Of a DNA stretch of 64,000 nt, positions 17,636-24,822 are shown piece by piece. The stretch covers positions 1 to 64,000 of the forward strand of contig JAIXOU010000101.1 in assembly GCA_027486585.1 (NCBI GenBank), given 5' to 3'. The translations under genes and the position numbers were made by a program. This DNA comes from Verrucomicrobiaceae bacterium. GTDB taxonomy: Bacteria; Verrucomicrobiota; Verrucomicrobiia; Verrucomicrobiales; Verrucomicrobiaceae. Each line of letters begins with the position of its first letter. Position 1 is the first letter of the stretch. The notes under the pieces are model-generated. The model did not search any database. It saw nothing but the letters and a program-made list of their open reading frames with translations, and was not told the origin of the DNA.

Positions 17636-18388
17636 ATGTCGTTCAAATCACTCGACGATTACACCAAAGCCGATTGGCTAGCTCGGAATACACATGGTCC
17701 GATTACTCCTGATACCCTAATCTACAGGGTATTCAGGGTCGACTACCTACAGAACGACCTGGAATCGGGCGTGCTCACTCTCGTAAATCCTTGCTACGAG
17801 ACGCAGCAGGATGACCTCGAGAACCCATTGAAGGAAGCGACCTTTAATGTCGAAGGGCGCAGCCACAATTTGTTTCGCCGCTTGATGTCTGAGTATTACA
17901 CACAGTCATGGTCGCTGACGCCGCCTTCTTGGGGTGTCTTTGGCCAGGGGCAGGATACTGTTCGGGTGGCCTGCAAGGCAGCCACATTGTTTGATCGGTT
18001 ATACGACGCTGACGATCCATTCGCGAGTCTTTACTACCACATGGCCATCGTTAGCTATCTGCCCTCACACTCGATCACCGACAGAATGAACAATAGCCAC
18101 TTCGAGTCATTTTTGGATAGTCAGGGTCTAGGCTTGCTTCGCACCGTCACAACGATTCGCTCAGACTTCTCCGGTGAGGATGAAGTCAGGCTGGTATATG
18201 TCCGGTCACCCAGAGATGACTATTCTCATCCACTGCGGCACAAAGTCCTTGGCACAGAAAGGGAGCTCTGTGCTCATCACTTCGATTGGAGCGGAATCAT
18301 TATAGACCACACTCTGTGCCCGACGAACACTGACGCAGCATCAGGACAGAGATTGACCGACACCATTTTGAAGAATGCACATCCATGA
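17636..18388 (+). CDS. Cassette 1: hypothetical protein
   Basis: This is a 250-aa soluble protein of no family I recognise. It has no signal peptide or membrane segment and is mildly acidic, with a mixed alpha/beta composition. The ATG at 17636 (MSFKSLDDYTKADWLARN) is preferred because it lies inside the cassette, 14 bp after the R' box; the frame opens at 17612, outside it. Tracts such as LIYRVFRVDYL and HNLFRRLMSEYYTQSWSL give no functional hint. Being promoterless within a cassette, it would rely on read-through or a cryptic promoter. Confidence 0.75.
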   Translation: MSFKSLDDYTKADWLARNTHGPITPDTLIYRVFRVDYLQNDLESGVLTLVNPCYETQQDDLENPLKEATFNVEGRSHNLFRRLMSEYYTQSWSLTPPSWGVFGQGQDTVRVACKAATLFDRLYDADDPFASLYYHMAIVSYLPSHSITDRMNNSHFESFLDSQGLGLLRTVTTIRSDFSGEDEVRLVYVRSPRDDYSHPLRHKVLGTERELCAHHFDWSGIIIDHTLCPTNTDAASGQRLTDTILKNAHP

Positions 18389-18409
18389 CCGAGTGTCCCA
18401 GCGAAACAA

Positions 18410-18504
18410 GGCCGAACAAAACGGATGCAGGCAACGGCTCGAAGGCTATCTGTCGTGTCAGCAACGTCTTGCGCTCGCCGTCGCCTGATCCGAAGCGTTC
18501 GCCC
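18410..18504 (+). other. attC site 1
   Basis: This 95-bp imperfect palindrome begins GGCCGAAC (R'') and ends GTTCGCCC, the R' of the next cassette. Inside, CGGAT-G-CAGGC pairs with GCCTG-ATCCG leaving one bulged G, and ACGGC pairs with GCCGT. The R'' variant GGCCGAAC is complementary to the start of its own cassette (GTTCGGCC at 17614-17621) and not fully to the R' that follows it. That is the pattern expected of a cassette excised as a circle. Confidence 0.85.
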
Positions 18505-18538
18505 AGAGAACCAAGCATCACCCCAAACGACTTCCGCA

Positions 18539-18838
18539 ATGAGTAATATCAAATGGACCAAGACCTACAAGGTGCCAACGAAGCAGGGCACATTTAAACT
18601 ATTTGTGTCAGAACAGTCCTATGTCGGCTGCTATGCATCGCTCCTCTATTCAGTTTTAGTTGGTGAGCGACTGTTACATGCACCTGGTGAGAAGAACGCA
18701 GGATATTTGGACATCCGACTAGAGAAGCGTCTTGCCGCCACTGAGAGTGAGGCGTTTGACGAGATCATGGAATGGACCTCGAAGCACTTTAATGTGCTTG
18801 GAGACCCCGTCTTGATTTCCACTGAATCAGACGACTAA
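18539..18838 (+). CDS. Cassette 2: small hypothetical protein
   Basis: This 99-aa protein (MSNIKWTKTYKVPTKQGTFK onward) belongs to no family I can name. It alternates beta-like and helical stretches, and the C-terminal half is acidic (ATESEAFDEIMEWTSKHFNV). The frame is open upstream into attC site 1, but the ATG at 18539 is the first inside the cassette and lies 34 bp after the R' box. The stop is 16 bp before attC site 2. Confidence 0.7.
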   Translation: MSNIKWTKTYKVPTKQGTFKLFVSEQSYVGCYASLLYSVLVGERLLHAPGEKNAGYLDIRLEKRLAATESEAFDEIMEWTSKHFNVLGDPVLISTESDD

Positions 18839-18854
18839 TGTTGCGACCACACAA

Positions 18855-18949
18855 GGGCGAACAAAACGGATGCAGGCAACGGCTCGAAGGCTATCTGTCG
18901 TGTCAGCAACGTCTTGCGCTCGCCGTCGCCTGATCCGAGACGTTCGCCC
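18855..18949 (+). other. attC site 2
   Basis: This 95-bp site starts GGGCGAAC and ends GTTCGCCC, which are exact complements. It has the same 4-nt spacer, L-box pairing with one bulged G, and 5-bp inner stem as site 1. It differs from site 1 at a few positions only (GAGAC rather than GAAGC before R'). Confidence 0.88.
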
Positions 18950-18951
18950 TG

Positions 18952-19530
18952 ATGCGTAGTTCATCGCCAGATACTCCAGAAGCGGCAGTCCTTCGCGCAT
19001 GGCTCGAGGAGACTGTCCTTGCAGACTACGGATATGATACGACCCACATTGGAGAGGCCCTTTTGCTTTTTGAGAGTGACTATTCTGGCAGCTTCTTGAC
19101 CGCATTGCTTGACGGACTGCTGGTGGAGCGTCCCGATTGGGCCGGAGCTACAGAGCAGCCGAGCAGAGTCTTCTTTCGAGGTCTCAGTGCCTACCTGACT
19201 GAAGTTCCTTCACATCTTGCTCAGTTGCTAGGCCACGATGGAGCATATTGGGAGATCAGGCAGGTTGCCCGCATGACGGCAGAGCTTCGCTACCTGCCCT
19301 GGATTCTCACCTTACTTCATCGAGAGCCAGCCGACGAGGCTGGGGCTACTTATATCATGCTATTAGCGGACGATAGGCGTTCAGCGGTTGTTCTAGCTGA
19401 CTGCCCATACGTTACACCACCATATCGCACTCGCTTCTGCATTGCATTTCATGGAGACGCGCAGAGACGAGAGTCTTTTCTCACTCACATTCGTCAGGCT
19501 TCGTCATCCACGGAGGCCATCCGCCTATGA
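18952..19530 (+). CDS. Cassette 3: hypothetical protein
   Basis: This 192-aa protein starts 2 bp after the R' box, so the start is fixed by the cassette edge. It looks soluble and helical in its first half (EAAVLRAWLEETVLADYG, GSFLTALLDGLLVERPDW). It has aromatic-rich stretches (LRYLPWILTLLHREP) and no motif that I can assign. The stop lies 21 bp before attC site 3. No ribosome-binding site is possible except within the attC sequence itself. Confidence 0.75.
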   Translation: MRSSSPDTPEAAVLRAWLEETVLADYGYDTTHIGEALLLFESDYSGSFLTALLDGLLVERPDWAGATEQPSRVFFRGLSAYLTEVPSHLAQLLGHDGAYWEIRQVARMTAELRYLPWILTLLHREPADEAGATYIMLLADDRRSAVVLADCPYVTPPYRTRFCIAFHGDAQRRESFLTHIRQASSSTEAIRL

Positions 19531-19551
19531 CCATCACCACACACAAAATCG

Positions 19552-19646
19552 GGGCGAACAAAACGGATGCAGGCAACGGCTCGAATGGCATCTCTCGTGT
19601 CATCGACGTTTCCCGCTCGCCGTCGCCTGATCCGAAGCGTTCGCCT
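19552..19646 (+). other. attC site 3 (divergent centre)
   Basis: This is a 95-bp site with R'' GGGCGAAC and final box GTTCGCCT. The R and L boxes match the other sites, but the central loop differs (GAATGGCATCTCTCGTGTCA in place of GAAGGCTATCTGTCGTGTCA, and further changes after it). Conserved boxes with a variable terminal structure are the usual attC pattern. Confidence 0.85.
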
Positions 19647-19667
19647 AACTAAGGAAGCCCGTCGCCA

Positions 19668-20114
19668 ATGAGCACAGAACCAAAGCCGACTTGTAGATCC
19701 CGACGCTTTTCCAAGGTCAGCCTAGCATCGTCCTTCTTTGCTGCGGTGCTGGCTCTAGCACTTGGCGTCGTTCTATTTCTTTCAGTTCAGACCCTCGGCA
19801 CGCAATACAACCTTTACTATCTTCTCTGGAAGGCAGGGATACGCAAGTATGAGCCACAGGTAGCGCTGGCAGGCATGTTTCATGACCACGCCTTTCGACA
19901 GAGCTTCATTGGATTGAGCCGAGCCGATTTCGAGAGGCGGTTTCCCTCGACATTTTATCAGGTGCGCCGCCAGCCACCGATTGCTAAGGCAGGGGAAGTT
20001 TACTTCATCAGTGACTATCGGCAGGCTACCGACGAGAGCGGAGCATTTGGTATGTGCTGGATGGCTGTCTTTCGAGATGACCGCCTTGTTGAGTTCGACT
20101 TCGCTAAGGCATGA
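19668..20114 (+). CDS. Cassette 4: small single-pass membrane protein
   Basis: This 148-aa protein has a basic N-terminus (KPTCRSRRFSK) and one strong membrane helix at about 19-41 (SFFAAVLALALGVVLFLSV). A roughly 105-residue, probably extracytoplasmic domain follows. That domain has mixed strands and ends VFRDDRLVEFDFAKA. There is no lipobox and no recognised family. The fold hints at a small lipoprotein-like or SmpA/OmlA-type domain (LSRADFERRFP, AFGMCWMAVFRDDRLVEF), but this is weak. The start is 21 bp after R' and the stop 33 bp before site 4. Confidence 0.75.
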   Translation: MSTEPKPTCRSRRFSKVSLASSFFAAVLALALGVVLFLSVQTLGTQYNLYYLLWKAGIRKYEPQVALAGMFHDHAFRQSFIGLSRADFERRFPSTFYQVRRQPPIAKAGEVYFISDYRQATDESGAFGMCWMAVFRDDRLVEFDFAKA

Positions 20115-20147
20115 CACTCCAATGAAAAGCCATCACGAACTACCCAA

Positions 20148-20242
20148 GGGCGAACAAAACGGATGCAGGCAACGGCTCGAAGGCTATCTGTCGTATCAGC
20201 AACGTCTTGCGCTCGCCGTCGCCTGATCCGAGTCGTTAGCCC
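20148..20242 (+). other. attC site 4
   Basis: This 95-bp site has R'' GGGCGAAC and final box GTTAGCCC, the closest of the four to the integron core consensus GTTRRRY. The interior is nearly identical to sites 1 and 2. Its R'' complements the cassette-4 start (GTTCGCCT) at 7 of 8 positions. Confidence 0.88.
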
Positions 20243-20244
20243 CA

Positions 20245-20577
20245 ATGAATATACTGGCCATCGCACTGGCGGACCGTTCCTCGGATGATGGAGAGGATTA
20301 CACCGGGATTCAGATTTTCATCGATGGAGTCGATCTTCATTCCATGATTCGTGACTTCGAGTTGCCGATGGCGCAGCGCGAGCATGCCGAGCGCATTGCA
20401 GGAGATTACTTCGCCCTTGATGCCGCGACTGTGGACCGGGCGTATTTTCTTGGAGATGCGGTTCGGGAGTATGGGATTCCACTGGATCATGGCTGTTTTC
20501 GGAGGCCTGTCCATTCATCCCCCTTTTTTCTGTCCTCATTGTTTCTGTCAGTTCTCCGAAACCACACCTCCGCCTGA
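20245..20577 (+). CDS. Cassette 5: hypothetical protein, probably truncated
   Basis: The reading frame starts 2 bp after the R' box. The first about 85 residues look like a real domain (MNILAIALADRSSDDGEDYT, IQIFIDGVDLHSMIRDFELP, FALDAATVDRAYFLG), acidic with alternating strands and helices. From about residue 90 the frame enters the hairpin repeat at 20520, and the sequence becomes SSPFFLSSLFLSVLRNHTSA, which is repeat-derived. The cassette's own closing attC (expected R'' GGGCTAAC) is not found before 21300. The natural C-terminus was probably lost when the repeat arrived. Confidence 0.55.
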   Translation: MNILAIALADRSSDDGEDYTGIQIFIDGVDLHSMIRDFELPMAQREHAERIAGDYFALDAATVDRAYFLGDAVREYGIPLDHGCFRRPVHSSPFFLSSLFLSVLRNHTSA

Positions 20578-20753
20578 TCCCTGAGTCATCATCCCTGAAC
20601 ACTGACAGAAAGAAGGTGGACAGAAAAAATAGAGCCGCTGAAGAGCTGCCCGGCCTCATGCAGCGGAGGTTTGAGCGAATAGGCTTTCTCTGCGGTTATC
20701 CTAACTCTTGCGGTGTTACTTCTCAGACGCTGTTGAATCAGGCTATTTCTGCC
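20520..20753. repeat. Hairpin-bearing direct repeat, copy A
   Basis: This 234-bp unit begins CCCCTTTTTTCTGTCC and ends GAATCAGGCTATTTCTGCC. Near its left end two 28-bp arms (20524-20551 and 20602-20629) are inverted copies matching at 25 of 28 positions, and can form a long hairpin. A second copy lies 40 bp further on. No reading frame within it looks genuine. Confidence 0.85.
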
Positions 20754-21246
20754 TATGGCCACTGCCCCGCATGGCAGGGTTTGCCCTTTGATTCCCCTTT
20801 TTTCTGTCCTTGTTGTTTCTGTCAGCCTTCCGAAACCGCTACGCTGCCTGATCCCTAAGTCATCATCCCTGAACACTGACAGAAAGAAGGTGGACAGAAA
20901 AAATAGAACCGCTGAAGAGCTGCCCGGCCTCATGCAGCGGAGGTTTGAGCAAATAGGCTTTCTCTGCGGTTATCCTAACTCTGGCGGTGTCGAATCAGGC
21001 TATTTCTGCCCAACCTCTTTTGGCCTGTTCTCAGAGAAGTTAGAAACTTCGCCAATCACGTTGATGGCAAACAATGGCAGGCAGAAACATGAGAAAATTA
21101 GGGTGTCTGACTGCAAGGAACGAGCCAGCCAAGGCTTCCCGCAGGTTGTGCCGCAGGATCCCCCGACTTTTCTCGCAACGGCCTTGAGTGATGCGCTTTG
21201 GTCATTAGTCTGTGGGATGTTCGCCGCACGAGTTCTCTTCTTTTTT
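20578..21246. other. Gene-free region between the cassette array and the GDPD gene
   Basis: About 670 bp hold most of repeat copy A, all of copy B and about 235 bp of unique sequence. I see no supported gene and no further attC site. Part of the unique segment must carry the promoter of the GDPD gene, but no clear -35/-10 pair can be chosen. Confidence 0.6.
20794..21010. repeat. Hairpin-bearing direct repeat, copy B
   Basis: This 217-bp unit is collinear with copy A. It differs by scattered substitutions and a 17-bp deletion near the right end. The inverted arms are conserved, so the hairpin is maintained, as in REP-like or MITE-like elements. Confidence 0.85.
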
Positions 21247-22008
21247 ATGACTTCCCATTCAATGGCCACAGAGATCATTGCGCATCGTGGGGCTTCGGTG
21301 CGGGCACCTGAGAATACGGTGGCGGCTTTTCGTTTGGCCTGGGAGCTGGAGACGGATGCTTGTGAACTGGATCTGCAATTGACCGCTGATGGCGAGATCG
21401 CGGTGCTTCATGATAAGGACACGCACCGAACGGCGGCGATCCAAAAGATCGTGGCTGAGACTGCGATGGCCGATCTCAAGAAGTTGGATGTCGGTGCCTG
21501 GAAAGACGGCATTTATGGCGGTGAACCGATCCCGACGCTGATGGAGGCTTTGGCGACGTTGCCAGAGGGGAAGCAGCGCTTTTTCCTGGAGATCAAATGC
21601 GGTCCTGAGGTGGTGCCTGTTTTAGCACAGCAATTGCAAAGCTGGAAACCACGCGCGTCCCAGCTCTGCATCATCGCTTTCAAGCGCGACGTGGCTCAGG
21701 ACGCTAAAAAAGCGCTGCCATGGCTGAAGGTGTATCGGTTATCCTCAGAATTAACGAAGAAAAAGCAGCCGGTAGATCTCAATGCTCTCATCGCAGAAAC
21801 AGTGGCGGATGGGCTAGATGGACTGGACCTTAGCCAGGACTTTCCGTTGGATGAAGAGAGCGTCAAAGCTGTGCGTGCAGCTGGTTTGGAGCTTTATGTC
21901 TGGACGGTGAATCGCCCAGAAGTCGCTAGCCGATTTTTACAGTTAGGCGTGGATGGTCTGACCACAGATGATCCGGTGATGCTGCGCCGGGTTCTGGAGA
22001 AAAAGTAG
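21247..22008 (+). CDS. Glycerophosphodiester phosphodiesterase family protein
   Basis: This is a 253-aa TIM-barrel GDPD that hydrolyses glycerophosphodiesters to an alcohol and glycerol 3-phosphate. Diagnostic motifs are EIIAHRGASVRAPENTVAAF (catalytic His and Arg), then ELDLQLTADGEIAVLHD (metal-binding Glu/Asp and second His) and FLEIK. The C-terminal segment YVWTVNRPEVASRFLQLGVD, then GLTTDDP, is typical. The start is uncertain: ATGs at 21217, 21247 and 21262 are in frame. The 21217 start would add MFAARVLFFFMTSHSMA, which could be a short signal peptide. It converges with the phosphofructokinase gene, 5 bp apart. Confidence 0.9.
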   Translation: MTSHSMATEIIAHRGASVRAPENTVAAFRLAWELETDACELDLQLTADGEIAVLHDKDTHRTAAIQKIVAETAMADLKKLDVGAWKDGIYGGEPIPTLMEALATLPEGKQRFFLEIKCGPEVVPVLAQQLQSWKPRASQLCIIAFKRDVAQDAKKALPWLKVYRLSSELTKKKQPVDLNALIAETVADGLDGLDLSQDFPLDEESVKAVRAAGLELYVWTVNRPEVASRFLQLGVDGLTTDDPVMLRRVLEKK

Positions 22009-22013
22009 AGGTG

Positions 22014-23303
22014 TTATTCCCAGCGGGCTGGTTGTCCGGTGCTTTCTAGGACGGCATGCCAGAGCTCGCCTTTGCTATCGACTTTGCGTCTGCCGTGGGT
22101 GACCATTTCAAGCGGCAGATGCACAAAGGCATTGTGCCAGCGACCGACGAGCATGTGGGTTTTTCCGGCCATGGCAGCGTGAACCACGGATTGTGCTAGG
22201 CGGCTGCAATAGACGTTGTCCTGAGGATTGGCGGGCACGCTACGGACGATGTAACTGGGGTCGATGTATTTGAGATTGACCTCCATGCGGCGGGACTTGA
22301 AGAAGCTGTTGATCTGATCTTTGAGATACAGGCCAATGTCCCCATAGCGGGCGTTGCCGCTGGCATCGGTACTGCCATCACTTTGGAGGAGATTTTGGCC
22401 GGCTCCTTCAGCCACGACGATGACGGCTTGGCCTCGTTTGGCCAAACGATAGCGCAGGGACTCGAGCAGACCCTGGGGGCCTTCCAGAGCGAAGGGGACC
22501 TCGGGAATGAGTACGTAGTCCACGTTGCTGCCCGCCAGGGCGGCAAAGCAGGCGATGAAGCCGCTGTCACGTCCCATGAGCTTCAGCAGGCCGACGCCGT
22601 TGACGGCTCCGCAGGCTTCTGTGTAGGCGCATTTCACGGCGTTCACGGCCTCGGCAAAAGCGGTCTCGAAACCGAAGCATTTGTCCAGATACATGATGTC
22701 GTTATCAATGGTCTTGGGGATGCCGACGACCGCTTTACTGAGTCCACGCTTGGTGACTTCTTCTGCGATGGCTGCTGCTCCGCGCAGGCTGCCATCACCA
22801 CCGATGACGAAGAGGATGTCCACGCACATGTCTTCAAGTGTGTCCACCATTTCACCGACCGGCTGCTGTCCGCGTGAGCTGCCAAGAATGGTGCCGCCGA
22901 AGTTATGGATCTGTGCCACCGATTCAGGGCGCAAAATGAGGGGCGTGTGGCCATAGCGCTGTACGAGGCCCTCGTAGCCGTAGCGGAAGCCGTACACTTT
23001 GGTCACGCCGTATTGACGGTGGCATTGATTGACGATGCCACGAATGATGTCGTTCAGACCTGGGCAAAGTCCGCCACAGGTGACAATGCCGACCGTGGTC
23101 TTAGCAGGGTCAAAGAAGATGTGTTCACGGGGGCCAGCCTCTTCAAAGGTGATGGCTTCAGAGTCTGTGCTGAGCCCTGCCACCGTATTGGTGTAGAGGA
23201 TGCGATCTGCATCCGTTTTGAAGGGCACTTCAACGGTGCCAATCTGATGGAGAGGGGAGGGGAACTGACAGGGACCTAAACTAGCAATGGGGACATTTTG
23301 CAT
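22014..23303 (-). CDS. pfkA: 6-phosphofructokinase, ATP-dependent plant-like group
   Basis: This 429-aa enzyme is longer than the 320-aa E. coli PfkA and of the plant/spirochaete-like group that includes an N-terminal extension. VGIVTCGGLCPGLNDIIRG is the nucleotide-binding start. GGDGS at 168-172 carries Gly rather than the Asp found in pyrophosphate-dependent enzymes, so ATP is the likelier phosphate donor. PKTIDND at 196-202 and the substrate loop LMGRDSGFIA are present. It phosphorylates fructose 6-phosphate in glycolysis. It is a monocistronic unit. Confidence 0.9.
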   Translation of the reverse strand: MQNVPIASLGPCQFPSPLHQIGTVEVPFKTDADRILYTNTVAGLSTDSEAITFEEAGPREHIFFDPAKTTVGIVTCGGLCPGLNDIIRGIVNQCHRQYGVTKVYGFRYGYEGLVQRYGHTPLILRPESVAQIHNFGGTILGSSRGQQPVGEMVDTLEDMCVDILFVIGGDGSLRGAAAIAEEVTKRGLSKAVVGIPKTIDNDIMYLDKCFGFETAFAEAVNAVKCAYTEACGAVNGVGLLKLMGRDSGFIACFAALAGSNVDYVLIPEVPFALEGPQGLLESLRYRLAKRGQAVIVVAEGAGQNLLQSDGSTDASGNARYGDIGLYLKDQINSFFKSRRMEVNLKYIDPSYIVRSVPANPQDNVYCSRLAQSVVHAAMAGKTHMLVGRWHNAFVHLPLEMVTHGRRKVDSKGELWHAVLESTGQPARWE

Positions 23304-23446
23304 ACGGCGATTCCTTCAGTAGCAGAACAGGTGCCATCTGAAAGGCGCATCTGAAATCTGGCGACTTTGTCATGTTTCGAAAGAATGCAGAATCTTGTTG
23401 TTCTTTGGCATGGGCCATGCGGATTGTGACTCATACCTGTATTTCT

Positions 23447-24709
23447 ATGATTCAAAAATCCATGTGCCGGATCGTCCTTCTTATCAGCTGTTTGACACTG
23501 ACAGTCGATCTTTGTGCTGCGGGAACTGAGGACCTAGCCGCCTCTCTGGTGCCGCCAGCTGTGCCGCCACTGGAGATTCCAGAGGAAAGCTACCCCGGTC
23601 TTAGGCTGGCGCGCATTGCCTTTGATCGTGAGTTTGATTCACCGGTCATGTTATCAGCCATCCCTGGAGCGGTAGGGGAAATGGTCGTGGCTATGCAGCG
23701 GGGTGAGTTTTCTGCCATCAAGCTAGATGGCTCGGGCGCGCATCGACTGTTTTTGGATTTCCGTGAGCGGATGAAGGGAGTGCTGCTCTTTGAGGAAGGG
23801 GTGCACGGCATCGCCTTTCATCCCCAGTATGCCACAAACCGTCTGTTTTATCTCAGTTACTCCCAGAATGAGCCTCGACGCACGGTGATTAGCGAGATGC
23901 GCGCTACTGAGGGAGATGTCCCGGTGGCCATGCCTGAGACAGAGCGCATCGTTCTGGAGGTTCAGCAGCCTCTGGCGGATCACTGGGGTGGCCACATTGC
24001 CTTTGGACCTGACGGCATGTTGTTCATTGCTTTAGGCGATGGTGGTTTGCGTGATGACCCTTATCGGCTTGCTCAAAATCCCTGGGTCCTGCATGGCAAA
24101 ATCTTGCGCATCAATGTGGATGCCCGTTCTCCCCACCTAGCCTATGGCATTCCATCCGATAATCCCTTCGTGGCAGAGCAGGCAGTACGCCCTGAGATCT
24201 ACGCGCTCGGCCTGCGAAACCCCTGGGGCCTAGCCTTTGATGCTAAAACTCATCGACTCTGGTGCGCTGATGTGGGTCAAGATCTCTGGGAAGAGATCAA
24301 CATCATCCATAAAGGCGCCAACTATGGCTGGAGTGACCGCGAAGGGCCAGCAGCGACTGCTTTCCATCCCAAGCCCTTGCTTCCTCAAACCACCACCGTG
24401 GACCCGGTCCATAGCTACACACGCTTACGTGGAGAAGGCATTTGCATTGTCGGTGGACAGCCCTATCGCGGCGCTAAGTTCCCTCATTTGGATGGGGCCT
24501 ACCTGTTTGCTGACTGGGGCTACGGCCATGTCTGGGCCCTGGAAATGGATGCCGAAGGAGCCCATGCCAAACGCCGCCTGACAATTCACCGTGGCCCCGC
24601 CCAGCATAAATTCAACCCCACCCTGATCACCGCCGACACCGATGGTGAACCCGTCATCCTTTCCCAAGAAGGTGGCCTCTACCATCTGGAACGCACGACG
24701 GAGGATTGA
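23447..24709 (+). CDS. Secreted PQQ-dependent sugar dehydrogenase family protein
   Basis: This is a 420-aa protein of the glucose/sorbosone dehydrogenase (soluble GDH-like) beta-propeller family, with a signal peptide (MCRIVLLISCLTLTVDLCAA). Family motifs in order are FEEGVHGIAFHPQY, DHWGGHIAFGPDGMLFIALG, DGG, GKILRINVDA, YALGLRNPWGLAFD, WCADVGQDLWEEINII and KGANYGW. Members oxidise aldose sugars using PQQ, but many have unproven substrates. The frame is open from 23372; the ATG at 23447, or that at 23462, directly precedes the signal peptide. It is divergent from pfkA. Confidence 0.88.
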   Translation: MIQKSMCRIVLLISCLTLTVDLCAAGTEDLAASLVPPAVPPLEIPEESYPGLRLARIAFDREFDSPVMLSAIPGAVGEMVVAMQRGEFSAIKLDGSGAHRLFLDFRERMKGVLLFEEGVHGIAFHPQYATNRLFYLSYSQNEPRRTVISEMRATEGDVPVAMPETERIVLEVQQPLADHWGGHIAFGPDGMLFIALGDGGLRDDPYRLAQNPWVLHGKILRINVDARSPHLAYGIPSDNPFVAEQAVRPEIYALGLRNPWGLAFDAKTHRLWCADVGQDLWEEINIIHKGANYGWSDREGPAATAFHPKPLLPQTTTVDPVHSYTRLRGEGICIVGGQPYRGAKFPHLDGAYLFADWGYGHVWALEMDAEGAHAKRRLTIHRGPAQHKFNPTLITADTDGEPVILSQEGGLYHLERTTED

Positions 24710-24798
24710 TCCGTAGCCGCGCCCGCAAGGGCGTGGTGTCTGGCTCTAGGATTGATCGTAGCCGCGCCCACAAGGGCGTGGTGTCTGGCAGATTAGGA
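24706..24798. repeat. Two tandem hairpin repeats (REP-like)
   Basis: Two units of 46 and 47 bp start at 24706 and 24752. Each holds GTAGCCGCGCCC(G/A)CAAGGGC with a small CGCCC/GGGCG stem and then GTGGTGTCTGGC. They lie between the convergent ends of the sugar dehydrogenase and dnaJ genes and may act as a bidirectional terminator. Confidence 0.75.
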
Positions 24799-24822
24799 TT
24801 CGCGCTAGCAAGAGCGGCAGCC

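Larger units (their letters stand above)
17614..20577 (+). mobile_element. Integron-type gene-cassette array without visible integrase (CALIN)
   Basis: Five short, same-direction genes are separated by four 95-bp sites with attC architecture. The cassettes are 17615-18497, 18498-18942, 18943-19639, 19640-20235 and 20236 onward. Stops lie 16-33 bp before the next site, and starts lie 2-35 bp after the previous one, apart from the cassette-1 start at 14 bp. Such compactness is typical of gene cassettes. Sites 1, 2 and 4 are nearly identical, as in sedentary chromosomal integrons. No intI-like tyrosine recombinase is visible in the window. The right end is disrupted by hairpin repeats. Confidence 0.85.

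Noticed and set aside
18410-20242. CRISPR array (four similar repeats with spacers)
   Set aside because: Repeats are 95 bp and spacing is 0.35-0.6 kb with coding genes between them, not 25-50 bp spacers; no cas gene is near.
18410-20242. Dispersed MITE/REP explanation for the 95-bp repeats
   Set aside because: The R'/R'' covariation of cassette 1, constant orientation, tight gene packing and bulged-base L box fit attC better; a genome-wide copy survey would settle it.
18277-20266. Minus-strand peptides sharing RRRRAQDVADTTDSLRAVAC at four places, which look like a small protein family
   Set aside because: They are the translation of the four attC sites on the opposite strand; the frames open and close at the site edges and have no start signals.
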